A stretch of 48,703 bases of DNA from contig PTEU01000001.1 in the NCBI GenBank assembly GCA_004359425.1, positions 1,618,119-1,666,821 on the forward strand, read 5' to 3'. The notes beneath the pieces are model-generated. The model saw nothing but the letters and a program-made list of their open reading frames with translations, ran no database searches and was not told the DNA's origin. This document shows, in pieces, positions 1 through 8,994 of this stretch. Origin of the DNA: Ideonella sp. MAG2. GTDB taxonomy: Bacteria; Pseudomonadota; Gammaproteobacteria; Burkholderiales; Burkholderiaceae_C. Numbering within the stretch: the stretch's first letter is position 1; each line of letters opens with the position of its first letter. A program made the position numbers and the translations under genes.

Positions 1-2
1 CC

Positions 3-920
3 TTAGGCTGCTTGGCGCTTGCTCAGCATCGCCCGCGCCACACGCGAGCCTGTCGGCTGGCCCAAGGCGTCGCGGATGAAGACGCCAGCGTCGATCAAGG
101 CATCCAGCTTGATGCCGGTTTCAATGCCCAGGCCTTGCAGCAGATAGGCCACGTCCTCCGTGGCCACATTGCCGGTCGCGCCCTTGGCATAGGGGCAGCC
201 GCCCAGGCCGGAGACGCTGGTATCAAAGGTGTTGATGCCCAGCTCCAAACTGGCATACACATTGGAGAGCGCCTGGCCGTAGGTGTCGTGGAAATGGCCG
301 CTCACCTCCGCCATGGGGTAGTGCTTGAGTGCTGCCTCCAGCGCGCGCTGCACCTTGCGCGGGGTGCCCACACCAATGGTGTCGGCCACGCCCACATGCT
401 GCACGCCGATCTGGGCCATCAGGCGGGCCACTAGCTCGACCCGCTCCGGGGCGATCTCGCCTTCATAGGGGCAGCCCACCGCACAGGAGATAGCGCCGCG
501 CACCTTGACCCCAGCCGCACGCGCAGCGGCCACCACGGGCGCAAAGCGCTCGATGGATTCGGCGATGGAGCAGTTGATGTTCTTCTGGCTAAAAGCCTCA
601 CTGGCTGCGCCGAAGACGACGATCTCATCGGGGCGGGTCAGCGCAGCCGCCTCCCAGCCTTTGAGGTTGGGCGTCAGCACCGAGTAGCGCACGCCCGCCT
701 GGCGCTGCACGCCGGCCATGACCTCCGCGTTGTCGGCCATCTGCGGCACCCACTTGGGCGAGACAAAGCTGGTGACCTCGATCTCGCGCAGGCCGGCGGC
801 TTGCAGACGGTGCACCAGTTCAATCTTGGTCGCAGCAGGCACGGCCTGTTTTTCGTTTTGCAGGCCGTCACGGGGGCCGACTTCAACCAGGGTCACATGG
901 GAGGGAAAGGACGTCGTCAT
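3..920 (-). CDS. liuE: Hydroxymethylglutaryl-CoA lyase (leucine catabolism)
   Basis: Cleaves HMG-CoA to acetyl-CoA and acetoacetate, the last step of leucine breakdown, in the cytoplasm (also named mvaB). The 305-residue protein has the family opening VGPRDGLQNE at residues 14-23, the metal-binding pair in SGHFHD (H209, H211), and the signature GLGGCPYAKGATGN with catalytic C242. Length is normal and the gene is complete, with its stop at the window edge. The ATG at 920 is preferred over an in-frame TTG nine bases upstream because family members begin close to this point. It follows the glycosyltransferase gene by 21 bp on the same strand and is the distal member of a scattered liu cluster (liuA, B, C, D upstream). 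Confidence 0.95.
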   Translation of the reverse strand: MTTSFPSHVTLVEVGPRDGLQNEKQAVPAATKIELVHRLQAAGLREIEVTSFVSPKWVPQMADNAEVMAGVQRQAGVRYSVLTPNLKGWEAAALTRPDEIVVFGAASEAFSQKNINCSIAESIERFAPVVAAARAAGVKVRGAISCAVGCPYEGEIAPERVELVARLMAQIGVQHVGVADTIGVGTPRKVQRALEAALKHYPMAEVSGHFHDTYGQALSNVYASLELGINTFDTSVSGLGGCPYAKGATGNVATEDVAYLLQGLGIETGIKLDALIDAGVFIRDALGQPTGSRVARAMLSKRQAA

Positions 921-941
921 GGCACTCAACTCAGGGTCGGG

Positions 942-2213
942 TCAGGGAGTGATGGACCAGTGCAAAAGGCGGTCCACCAAGGTGTCTGCATCGGGGTCAT
1001 GGGCCAGCAGGGCGGCCACACGGTGGCATTGGGTGATGCGCTCGGCGTCTTGCATCAAGCGCAGCAGCTCACGGCTGAGGCGCGTGGCATTGGCCTTCTT
1101 GGCCGGCAGGCTCAAGCCTACACCGAGTGCTTGCACGCGAAACGCGTTGTCAAACTGGTCCCAGGCAAACGGCAGCACCAGTTGCGGCACGGCGGCGCGC
1201 AAGCCCTCAGCCACGGTGCCGATACCGCCGTGGTGAAGCAGCGCGGCACAGCGCCGCAGCAACAAGTTCAGGGGCGCATAGCCCGCCCACAGCACGCCGG
1301 GGGGCAGGTCATCAGGCAACTGCTGCCGAAACGCGGTTAAGCAAATCAAACGTCTCTGGGTGCGCTGAGCCACGCTGACGCCTGCGTGATACACAGCGGC
1401 AGCGTGTTTGTGCCCCGTGCCCAACGTCATCACCAAGGGCGGTGCGCCAGCCAGCAAAAAAGCCTCAACCTCTGGCGGCAATGCCTGATGGGCCTCGCCG
1501 TCATGCAACATGAAGCCACCCTCCAGCATCGGTTGCGGCCAGTCCGCCTGGGTGGGCCCGAACCACGAGGGAAACAGCGCCACCGACAGGTCAGCTTGGG
1601 CCTGCATGTGCAACAAGAAGCCGTGCTCGACGGCAGGCAATCCGAGTTGGGCACGAACGCGGTTGAGACCGGGCAAGGTCACCGGATCGACATACCGCGC
1701 ATCGGCCTGCTGCCACAGCAAGCGCCGCGCCGCCAGAGGCAGCCAATCGGCTATGGGCATGGGGCCCAAGTAGTGCAGGTCATGCAGAGTGCGCAGATTG
1801 GACGGTGCAAGATACGCCCCCACCACCCGTAAGCTGGACTGCGCTGCTTTGGCCAAACCCCCCGCGAACAGGTAGAACGGGTGGCACAAGAGGACCGCTG
1901 GCTGGCCCGCGGCCACGCGCAGCAGTTGTGCTCGCGCGTCCAGCAGCTCTTGATCCGTGCCCGAGAACAAGGCCTTCAGGCCTTGATGCGGATCGAACAA
2001 AAGCGGGTTGTCCAAGACTTCGTGGTAGCGCGCCTCGCTCAAATTCGGCTCATAGGCCAAGCCCGCGGCCCGCACCTGCTCGCCATGCACTTCGGGAGCC
2101 AGCACGGTGACCCGCAGCCCTTTAGCCGCTAGGCCACAGGCCAAGCGCAGAAAGGGGTAAAGGTCACCCTTGGTGCCGCCGGTGCAGACGATGAAGTGGG
2201 GTGGGCTGTGCAT
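942..2213 (-). CDS. GT1-type (GT-B fold) glycosyltransferase
   Basis: Probable nucleotide-sugar-dependent glycosyltransferase of the UGT/MGT type. The 423-residue protein begins with a Rossmann-like loop, TGGTKGDLYPFLRLA (residues 11-25), typical of the acceptor domain. Near residues 318-345 it has the donor-binding stretch HHGGIGTVAEGL followed by P-F-WDQFDNA, the hallmark of family GT1. There is no signal peptide or membrane segment, so it is probably cytoplasmic or peripheral. Sterol, rhamnolipid or macrolide glycosyltransferases share this architecture and the acceptor cannot be inferred. It starts 11 bp after the end of a broken S66 peptidase gene and has no evident link to leucine catabolism. 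The start has no strong ribosome-binding site, but residue 1 matches the expected beginning of the fold. Confidence 0.85.
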   Translation of the reverse strand: MHSPPHFIVCTGGTKGDLYPFLRLACGLAAKGLRVTVLAPEVHGEQVRAAGLAYEPNLSEARYHEVLDNPLLFDPHQGLKALFSGTDQELLDARAQLLRVAAGQPAVLLCHPFYLFAGGLAKAAQSSLRVVGAYLAPSNLRTLHDLHYLGPMPIADWLPLAARRLLWQQADARYVDPVTLPGLNRVRAQLGLPAVEHGFLLHMQAQADLSVALFPSWFGPTQADWPQPMLEGGFMLHDGEAHQALPPEVEAFLLAGAPPLVMTLGTGHKHAAAVYHAGVSVAQRTQRRLICLTAFRQQLPDDLPPGVLWAGYAPLNLLLRRCAALLHHGGIGTVAEGLRAAVPQLVLPFAWDQFDNAFRVQALGVGLSLPAKKANATRLSRELLRLMQDAERITQCHRVAALLAHDPDADTLVDRLLHWSITP

Positions 2214-2223
2214 CTAGCGCGAT

Positions 2224-3047
2224 TCATGCGACGGGGCTGAGCCGCTGCAGAACCTCCGTACCAACGGGGTCGAATGTGACCGTCGCCAGTGTGCCATTCA
2301 TCAGCGTCATCTGCGGTGGCTGATGACCAATGTCAACATCGACCAGCACTGGATACTGCGCGCTTCCAAACACTCGATCCAGGACTTCGTGCTCATGTAG
2401 TGCACTGGAGTCCGTCACTGCTGGGGCCGCACTACGGCCGATCAGCAGGCCCGCCAGATCCTCAAACCAGCCCTGACGCTTCAAGCTCAACAAGCATCGC
2501 ATCAATCCACACGGTGACATCTCTGCATTCTCGAAATAGAGGATGACCCCATCATCGCGATGACGGTGGCAAAAGCTGGGCACATCGCCCCAAGAGGACC
2601 CTGCCAACCAAGCCACGGTGTCTAGGCAACCGCCCATCAAACGCCCTGAAAAACGGACAGCCCCCTGGTCCCCATCAAGCCTGCGCCACTGAGTCGGTAC
2701 CGTCAAACTAAAGGGGGCATCCACGCCTTGTTCGAAGGGTGTCCATTGGGTTTGGAAGGACGCCGAGCTGCGCTGCACAAAGGGGGTATCACCTGAGTGC
2801 TGAAGCGCGCGCAATGCCGACCGCGTGAGTGGGTCTGTTTGAGTGGGCGCCAAGTCCATCAGGCATGGGCCATGCGCGGTGGCCCACCCCAGCTTCATGG
2901 TGAAGGCCATCAACAAGGTGGAGGTGTCGGAGTAGCCCATCAGCCATTTGGGAGTGGCTCGGTCCAAGGATCGGTGCCGAGGCCCGAGGAGGGTGCCGTG
3001 ACCGCAATGGTCTGACCCGCCTGCAGGGGAGAAGGGAAACGAATCAT
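2224..3047 (-). pseudogene. S66 LD-carboxypeptidase / MccF-like peptidase, internally deleted and frameshifted
   Basis: Two parts of one S66 serine peptidase (murein LD-carboxypeptidase or microcin C immunity type) lie in different frames. The 5' part starts at ATG 3047 and reads MIRFPSPLQAGQTIAVTAPS, a typical S66 N-terminus, but stops after about 35 codons. From about position 2976 another frame continues with LDRATPKWLMGYSDTS and runs to the stop at 2224. This C-terminal part keeps the nucleophile motif GYSD, a Glu-containing segment (YFENAEM) and the terminal His motif (DIGHQPPQMTL). Intact members have roughly 70-80 more residues between the two parts, including the G-G-x-G strand region, so I infer an internal deletion with a frame change. 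An in-frame TTG at 2967 could restart translation but would lack the N-terminal subdomain. The gene begins 9 bp after liuD ends. Confidence 0.8.
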
Positions 3048-3056
3048 GGCCTGCTG

Positions 3057-5081
3057 CTAATCAGCCAGCTTCAACAACTCCGCACCCTCACCCACTTGGT
3101 CGCCCACGCCGTAGAGCAGCTCTTCCACGGTGCCATCGCGCGGGGCCGTGAGGGTGTGCTCCATCTTCATGGCTTCCATCACAGCCACGGGCTGGCCAGC
3201 CTTGACGGTGTCGCCCGCCTTGGCCAAGAAGGCGATGACCTTGCCGGGCATAGGGGCTGTGAGGCGGCCACCGCTGGCAGCACCGTCGGCGGCGTGCGCG
3301 ATGGGGTCGAACTCTTGCAGCTCCAGGCTACCGGCTTCGCCAAACACCGCCACGCGCTCGCCCTGGGCGTAGACGGACAAAGTGCTGCGACATGAGGCCA
3401 GTTGAACATCGAAGCAGCCGTCACCCAGGGCTTGCCATTGCAAGGGCCAGGTCTGACCGCCTAAACCCATCAGCAAACTGCCATCATGCTGATGCGCCAA
3501 AGTCACCACATGATGGGTGTCGCCCACCGCCAGATCTAAGCGACGGCGCCCCCCACCATGCAAGCGCCAGCCGTCGCGGCGCGACCAAGGGTCGCTGCCT
3601 TGCAGCGCAGCCTCGCTGTGCAGGGTCAGCGCGGCCACACCGGCCGCAGCCACTTCCAGGGGCAGCTTGGAGGGGCCAAACAGCGCCTCGCGTTCACGCT
3701 CGATCAAGGCCGTGTCCAAGTCGGCCTGAGAGAAGGCTTTGCTCTGCACCACACGGCGCAAAAAGGCCACATTGGTGTTCAGGCCAACGATGTGGGTGTC
3801 GCGCAGCGCCGCCTCCAGGCGGGCCAGGGCTTGCGCCCGATCCGCACCCCAGATGATGAGCTTGGCCACCATGGAGTCGTAATGGGGGCTGATGGCATCG
3901 CCCTCGCGCACTCCGGCATCCACGCGCACGGCCGCTGGGTCATGCATGGGCTCATTGTCAGCGTTGCGCTGGAAGCTCACGTGGTCGGGCCAACGCAGCA
4001 CGGCCAAGTCGCCAGTGGCGGGCAGGAAGCCGGCCTCGGGGTTCTCGGCGCAAATGCGAGCCTCGATGGCATGGCCGTGGATACGCAAGGCATCTTGCTT
4101 GGCGGGCAGCGGTTCACCCGAAGCCACGCGCAATTGCCACTCGACCAAATCATGGCCAGTGATGGCCTCGGTCACGGGGTGCTCCACCTGCAGACGGGTG
4201 TTCATCTCCATGAAGAAGAAACGCAGGTCGCCATCGTCGCGCTCTTCGGCGATGAACTCCACCGTGCCCGCGCCCACATAGCCCACAGCCTTGGCCGCCG
4301 CCACGGCAGCGGCCCCCATCTCGGCCCGGCGCTCGGCGCTCATTCCCGGTGCGGGGGCTTCTTCCAGCACCTTTTGGTGACGGCGCTGCACCGAGCAGTC
4401 GCGCTCGAAAAGGTAGACGCAGTCGCCCAGCGTGTCGGCAAAGACCTGGATCTCGATGTGGCGCGGGCGCAGCACATAGCGCTCGACCAGCACATGCTGG
4501 TCCCCAAAGCTGGCCTGGGCCTCGCGCTGGCACGAAGCCAATGCCGCGATAAAGTCTTCGGCCTTGTCCACGCGCCGCATGCCACGGCCGCCACCACCGG
4601 CACTGGCCTTGATCAGCACCGGGAAACCCATGGCCTGCGCCTGGGCCAGCAAGAACTCGGGCTCGTTGTTGTCGCCGTGGTAGCCGGGCACCAAGGGCAC
4701 TTGGGCCTTTTCCATCAGGGCTTTGGCGGCCGCCTTGGAGCCCATGGCGGCAATCGCCTCGGGCGGCGGGCCAATGAAGACCAGGCCTTCGGCGGCACAG
4801 GCCCGCGCAAAGTCTTCGTTCTCGCTCAGAAAACCATAGCCGGGGTGAATGGCTTGCGCGCCCGTCGCCTTGGCGGCGTCCAGGATGCGCTGCCACTGCA
4901 GGTAGCTGTCTTTGGCGGCGTTGCCACCGATGTGAATGGCCTCGTCGCAGGCCCGCACATGCTGGGCATTGGCGTCGGCGTCCGAGTAGACGGCCACGGT
5001 GCGCACACCCAGGCGCTTGGCAGTGCGGGCCACGCGGCAGGCGATCTCGCCTCGGTTGGCAATCAGGATCTTCTTGAACAT
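3057..5081 (-). CDS. liuD: 3-methylcrotonyl-CoA carboxylase, biotin-containing alpha subunit
   Basis: Biotin carboxylase plus biotin carrier subunit of 3-methylcrotonyl-CoA carboxylase. It carboxylates its own biotin with ATP and bicarbonate and passes CO2 to the liuB subunit. The 674-residue protein starts with the biotin-carboxylase N-domain (FKKILIANRGEIACR), has the ATP-grasp glycine loop GGGGRGMRRV around residue 163, the catalytic stretch MEMNTRLQVEHPVTE around 290, and a C-terminal biotinyl domain with EAMKMEH, biotin on K639. Length fits MCC-alpha rather than acetyl-CoA carboxylase AccC (about 450 residues). It starts 14 bp after the M61-like gene. The reading frame is intact, unlike its neighbour liuC. 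Propionyl- or geranyl-CoA carboxylase subunits are similar, but the liu context favours MCC. Confidence 0.95.
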   Translation of the reverse strand: MFKKILIANRGEIACRVARTAKRLGVRTVAVYSDADANAQHVRACDEAIHIGGNAAKDSYLQWQRILDAAKATGAQAIHPGYGFLSENEDFARACAAEGLVFIGPPPEAIAAMGSKAAAKALMEKAQVPLVPGYHGDNNEPEFLLAQAQAMGFPVLIKASAGGGGRGMRRVDKAEDFIAALASCQREAQASFGDQHVLVERYVLRPRHIEIQVFADTLGDCVYLFERDCSVQRRHQKVLEEAPAPGMSAERRAEMGAAAVAAAKAVGYVGAGTVEFIAEERDDGDLRFFFMEMNTRLQVEHPVTEAITGHDLVEWQLRVASGEPLPAKQDALRIHGHAIEARICAENPEAGFLPATGDLAVLRWPDHVSFQRNADNEPMHDPAAVRVDAGVREGDAISPHYDSMVAKLIIWGADRAQALARLEAALRDTHIVGLNTNVAFLRRVVQSKAFSQADLDTALIEREREALFGPSKLPLEVAAAGVAALTLHSEAALQGSDPWSRRDGWRLHGGGRRRLDLAVGDTHHVVTLAHQHDGSLLMGLGGQTWPLQWQALGDGCFDVQLASCRSTLSVYAQGERVAVFGEAGSLELQEFDPIAHAADGAASGGRLTAPMPGKVIAFLAKAGDTVKAGQPVAVMEAMKMEHTLTAPRDGTVEELLYGVGDQVGEGAELLKLAD

Positions 5082-5095
5082 GCTTCTCTCCAGTA

Positions 5096-6634
5096 TCAGA
5101 CAGGGCGCGTGATGCCTAAGCGAACCAAGGCGTCAGAGCGCAGCTTGATCCAATGCTCGTGTGGTTTTTTAGGCCATGTTTTCGGGCAACCTAGTCGGCT
5201 ACTACTGCCGTCGGCATAGCCCAGGGTGATGTGCTGCTCCGCGCGGCAGGCCTCTTGGGCGGCATTCCAAACCTTGACCGCATCTGGCTCTAGGGGCACT
5301 CCCAGCACGCTCACCACATCTTTTGCCTCGCGCAGGTACTCGCAGGCTGCCACATTAGCGACCTGAACTCGAATGCCCCCAGGTGCGCCCATCATGGAAG
5401 TCACCTTGCCACACTCCCCGATGATCAAGGCCTTCAGCAACGCAAAGTTCAGCTGCTTGGCCAACGCGGTGGGCACGTCGCGCTCAGATAAAGTGTCAAC
5501 TCCCAGCGCATCCGCAATGCGCAACTCGTAAAGCGCCGCAGTCAGACCGCTGGCGAACGGCCGACTTTTTGAAATCATCAACTGATGAAAGGTGCCAAGC
5601 GGGTCCGCCCGGTCCGCCCAAGCTGCAAGACGACGGACATCAAGAGGTTTTTCTGCCGTATGGAGTTTGGCAATCGAGTCAAGGCCGGACAAAGGTGCGG
5701 CCGACTTCTGTGCAGCGTGCAGCCCCGTCGCCAGAGCCATCAGTGTCAGGCCGCACCTGCGGTCGTCACCCAAGAAATCCCCCACAAAAGGTGCGTCACC
5801 GCTCTCCTTAATGCAACGGTTTACGGCCCACTCCAGCCTCTGGACAATTTCATCGGCAGGGATTTTGCCCATCTCGAGTTGAAGGAGAAGCACGGCCCAT
5901 TCTGTATGGCCGCGAGAGATCCAATTCCCACGGTGCTTCATCGGATCGAAGTCGGCACTCCACCAACCTACGACGAGACGGAGAAGGTAGGCCTCCAAGA
6001 GGGCCATGTCTTTCTTGCTGTAGCGCTTCGGAATCGCCAATATCAGCATTCCTGCGTCGCCACCACCGCCTTGCTCCCAATCAGTCGAGCGCACCAGCAC
6101 GGTGGGGAGCGCACTTGGAGGGGCTCCGTGGGCTCGGGATAGCCGAGCCACCGCATTCTGAAGAGATTGATGAACTTGCTTGTACTTTGTTGCGTTCAAT
6201 GCTGGATCGCGCAATACACGCAACGCGGCAGCATCCCTATTCGCTGCACGAACGATGACGATGCTGTTCCATGCCAAGGCGAGCGGCCGTTCTTCCTCGC
6301 GGTTCATCGACGCGTCCACACGCCACGTCATCACATGCGCGCAATTGGCGTTCTTGCGCAGCACCATGCGCACCGTCTCGAGCGCTCCACAACCATCGGC
6401 GGACTTCATGTGCTTGCGGCGGAAAAAAGCGTCATCTTGGCCATTAAGAAAGCGCAGTTGGGTGACCCCCGACGGTAAGGTGTAGGCCACCTCAAGCGCC
6501 CCATTACTGGCCATGGACAGATCCATTCGGACAGGCTCACCTGGGACTGCGGTGGCTTGGCCACCCGCAGCCATGCAGACCAAGCAGGTCAACGCAGCGC
6601 GCAAAAAGGCTAGGAAGCGCTTGTTGAAGGTCAT
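5096..6634 (-). CDS. Secreted protein resembling an M61/M1-type peptidase that lost its active site
   Basis: A 512-residue protein with an N-terminal signal peptide (positive FNKR, hydrophobic core FLAFLRAALTCLVCMAAGG, Ala-rich cleavage region ATAVPG), so periplasmic or outer-membrane facing. The ATG at 6634 is chosen because it puts the signal peptide first and lies 10 bp after the upstream gene. I do not recognise a named family. The middle looks like the gluzincin layout of M61 glycyl aminopeptidases: a helix where HExxH should be reads VVGWW, followed about 14 residues later by NWISRGHTEW (compare W-L-S-E-G-F-T-E-Y) and later ASGLTAALYELRIADALG (compare the Y-x-K-G-A-L-v-A-x-x-L-D segment). 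All zinc ligands appear replaced. This is pattern inference, not a confirmed homology. Confidence 0.6.
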   Translation of the reverse strand: MTFNKRFLAFLRAALTCLVCMAAGGQATAVPGEPVRMDLSMASNGALEVAYTLPSGVTQLRFLNGQDDAFFRRKHMKSADGCGALETVRMVLRKNANCAHVMTWRVDASMNREEERPLALAWNSIVIVRAANRDAAALRVLRDPALNATKYKQVHQSLQNAVARLSRAHGAPPSALPTVLVRSTDWEQGGGGDAGMLILAIPKRYSKKDMALLEAYLLRLVVGWWSADFDPMKHRGNWISRGHTEWAVLLLQLEMGKIPADEIVQRLEWAVNRCIKESGDAPFVGDFLGDDRRCGLTLMALATGLHAAQKSAAPLSGLDSIAKLHTAEKPLDVRRLAAWADRADPLGTFHQLMISKSRPFASGLTAALYELRIADALGVDTLSERDVPTALAKQLNFALLKALIIGECGKVTSMMGAPGGIRVQVANVAACEYLREAKDVVSVLGVPLEPDAVKVWNAAQEACRAEQHITLGYADGSSSRLGCPKTWPKKPHEHWIKLRSDALVRLGITRPV

Positions 6635-6644
6635 GGTCTGGGGG

Positions 6645-7346
6645 TCAGCGACTTGCGGGTTGAGTTCTGAAGCGGACTTGCAGTTGGCGCAGCACGCCGC
6701 GCACAAACTTGAACAACAACACCGTCAGGCTCAGCGCCACCACGATGGCCACGGCCAACACCACAAACAGAGCCAACGGGTACTGCCAAGACAGCCACAG
6801 GAACGCGGGCACCGCCGCATCGCCCAAAAGCGACAGGGCAATGTTGGAAAAGGGCTCGGGCGAGGTGTTGACAGCCGCCCGCGTGGTGGCCTTGGCCACA
6901 TGGGCCGTGGCGGCCAAGGTACCGCCCATCAAGGCCGCCAGAAACTGCCATTGGCCTGCATCGGCCCCAAGCGCCCCTGCCGCCAGCATGGCGCCCGCCG
7001 GGATGCGAATGACGGTGTGCACCGTGTCCCAGGCGGAATCCACCCAAGGGATCTTGTCGGCCAAAAACTCCACCAACATCAAGGCGCCTGCCCCCCACAG
7101 CACAGCCGGCTGCTGCAGCAGGTGCAAGCCTTCAGGCAAGGGCACCCAACCCAGCCAGCCGGCTAAGCCCGTCAAAAACACCACCGCATACAAACGCAGG
7201 CCGCTGGCCCAACCCAGGGCCGCTGCCACCGCCAACAAATGGGTGGTGTCCAAATGAGCCGCCGCCGCCCCCACGCCCTGCCCCAGTTGCTGGGCAGCGG
7301 CTTGGGCGGCAGAAGCAGCCGCAGCGGCTTGGGGCAATAGGCTCAT
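6645..7346 (-). CDS. DUF4126 family membrane protein
   Basis: A 233-residue integral membrane protein of unknown function. It has an Ala/Gln-rich N-terminal stretch, then the family core beginning AAALGWASGLRLYAVVFL (residues 41-58), a G-W-L-G-W-P-L-P loop, a segment EFLADKIPWVDSAWD with conserved acidic residues, and further hydrophobic helices ending in a basic tail. This arrangement matches the DUF4126 pattern as I know it. The start codon overlaps the last codon of the liuC remnant by four bases (ATGA), which points to translational coupling with liuC, and the next gene starts 10 bp downstream. The gene looks intact. Confidence 0.75.
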   Translation of the reverse strand: MSLLPQAAAAASAAQAAAQQLGQGVGAAAAHLDTTHLLAVAAALGWASGLRLYAVVFLTGLAGWLGWVPLPEGLHLLQQPAVLWGAGALMLVEFLADKIPWVDSAWDTVHTVIRIPAGAMLAAGALGADAGQWQFLAALMGGTLAATAHVAKATTRAAVNTSPEPFSNIALSLLGDAAVPAFLWLSWQYPLALFVVLAVAIVVALSLTVLLFKFVRGVLRQLQVRFRTQPASR

Positions 7347-8043
7347 CCCAAGATCCAGTTGGGCGCACGCTTGTTCAAGAAGGACGACACGCCCTCTTTG
7401 CCCTCGGCGCTGCCCCGGATGTCGGCAATGCGGCGCGCGGTGTCTTCACGCAATTCAGGCGTGATGGCGGCGTGCGCCACATCGTGCACCAATTGTTTGC
7501 AGGCCTTGACCGCTGCGGGGCCATTGGCCACCAAGGCGGCGGTGATGGCGTCCACTTGGGCATCCAGGGCCTCGGGCGAGGTTAGCTCATGCACCAGGCC
7601 CAGGCGGTGCGCCTCGGCGGCGCTGAAACGCTCAGCGGTGAGGAAGTAGCGGTGCGAGGCCCGCGCGCCGATGGCACGGGCCACATACGGGCCGATGGTG
7701 GCGGGCAGCAGGCCAAGCTTGGCTTCGCTCAGGCAAAAGCCCGCGTTGTCAGACGCGACCACCACATCACACACCGCTGCCAGACCCACGCCGCCGGCAT
7801 AGCAGTCGCCATGGATGCGGCCTACCACCACATCCAGTTCATGTTGCCCCGCGCGCAAATGGCCTTGCCGTGGCCGCCCAGCACGATGGCGCGCACGCTG
7901 TCGTCGGCCCCCAGGGTGGTGAAGGCCGCCGTCAGTTCAGCAATGACGCTGTCGTTAAAGGCATTGCGGACGTCGGGGCGGTTGAGCCAGACGCGGGCGA
8001 CTGCCCCTTGTGCGCCGACGCGCTCGGTGACTAAAGTGCTCAT
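7343..8043 (-). pseudogene. liuC: Methylglutaconyl-CoA hydratase, frameshifted by an internal deletion
   Basis: Crotonase-family enzyme expected to hydrate 3-methylglutaconyl-CoA to HMG-CoA. The 5' part (ATG 8043) runs about 71 codons to GNMNWM and then ends at a TAG near 7822. The 3' part is in another frame, from about VVVGRIHGDCYAGG (near 7831) to the stop at 7343, with intact LSEAKLGLLPATIGPYV and a normal C-terminus. Intact LiuC proteins have about 30 more residues between NWM and the P-V-V-G-R strand, so roughly 100 bp appear lost with a frame change. The partial copy at 8703-8960 retains 16 residues of the missing stretch. Both copies read CARGN where the family usually has CAGAD next to the oxyanion hole. 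Without an intact copy elsewhere the leucine pathway would be blocked at this step. Confidence 0.85.
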
Positions 8044-8077
8044 GGTCCCGGAGAGTCCTCAACAAGGGGGTGTTGGG

Positions 8078-8530
8078 TCAGGGCAACTGCGCGAACTGCG
8101 CCGAAATACCAGCAACGGTGCCCGACATGCAGGACCGACATTGGGCATTGGCAGGGCTGTCTTGGCGATGCTGTGCAACCTGGGAAACAATGCCCACCAC
8201 CGCGTTTGCACCTGCGCTGCGAGCTTGTTCGACTGCACGAATCAGCACTTGCTTGACTGCTTTGGCACACAACACTTCATCGGGTGGAACTTGACGGTTG
8301 GTATCTGGGAATGCACCTTCCTTGTGCTGGAGCGTTACAGACCCCTTGATTGTTAAGCCCTGGGCGGATGCCGACCCAAAGCGCAGCTCTATACCTTGCA
8401 GCGACCCTTGTTTGTTGAGATCTGCGACGACAGATTCCCAAGGCACATTGGTCGGAACGTTTTTGGCGCTTGCGATTCCGCAAACGGCGATCAGGAATGG
8501 CGCTGCAAACAAAGCAATGTGACGGTTCAT
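8078..8530 (-). CDS. Small secreted protein, downstream duplicate copy
   Basis: A 150-residue exported protein with a signal peptide (MNRHIALFAAPFLIAVCGIASA, cut before KNVP). The mature part has NVPTNVPWESVVADL, FGSASAQGLTIKG, a helix with VKQVLIRAVEQAR, then GANAVVGIVSQVAQH and two Cys positions (VLC and AQCRSC). This resembles a family of small periplasmic proteins, often mislabelled as excinuclease subunit A in databases, that share the G-N-A-V-V-x-I-x-S strand and two conserved cysteines likely to form a disulfide. Function is unknown. It has a good ribosome-binding site (AAGGAG) and lies 34 bp upstream of liuC. It is the paralogue of 8995-9447. Confidence 0.75.
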   Translation of the reverse strand: MNRHIALFAAPFLIAVCGIASAKNVPTNVPWESVVADLNKQGSLQGIELRFGSASAQGLTIKGSVTLQHKEGAFPDTNRQVPPDEVLCAKAVKQVLIRAVEQARSAGANAVVGIVSQVAQHRQDSPANAQCRSCMSGTVAGISAQFAQLP

Positions 8531-8702
8531 GGTGTACTCCTTAGTGCTGGTGGTGAGAATCGGTTGAGAAGTTCGTCAATCCGGACAGTGAATAGGCTCT
8601 GCCCATGCTGATCCTATCGAAGGACTGTGCGTCGCCAGTCCGGCGGTTCCTCACGGGTGGCCCATGGTTCTTCAAAGGTGGCGATATGGCTGCCACTGAA
8701 GG

Positions 8703-8960
8703 CGCATCAGCCTTGGGCTGCGCCCAGGAACGGTCGGCCATGGTGCACATCCAGTTCATGTTGCCCCGCGCGCAAATGGCCTTGCCGTGGCCACCTTGCA
8801 GAAAGTCGCGCACGCTGTCATCGGCCCACAGGGTAGTGAAAGTGACCGTCAGCTCCGCAACGACTCTGTCGTTGAACGCGTTGCGCGAGTCGGGGTGCTT
8901 AAGCCAGGCGCAGGCCACAGCTCCTTGCGAGCCGATGCGCTGCGTGACAAAGGTGCTCGT
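8703..8960 (-). pseudogene. Dead 5' fragment of a duplicated liuC
   Basis: About 86 codons match the start of liuC, beginning TSTFVTQRIGSQGAVACAW and including RNAFNDRVVAELT, GGHGKAICARGNMNWM and then CTMADRSWAQPKADA. The codon aligned with the liuC start is ACG instead of ATG, so the copy has no proper start. Homology stops near 8703. The last 16 residues correspond to the segment missing from the downstream liuC (compare the usual W-M-x-x-M-A-x-x-S-W-x-x-x-x-A-D-A), so this fragment records what liuC looked like before its deletion. It sits 34 bp after the secreted protein gene, the same spacing as in the other duplicate. Confidence 0.8.
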
Positions 8961-8994
8961 GTTCAAAGGGAGTTCTCGTGGAGATGCTTCTGCC

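Noticed and set aside
3558..5219. 553-codon plus-strand open frame opposite liuD
   Set aside because: Antisense shadow in a GC-rich gene; the minus-strand carboxylase has clear motifs along its whole length.
8541..8702. C-terminal extension of the duplicated liuC fragment as a new gene
   Set aside because: Open by chance; no similarity to liuC and no domain seen.
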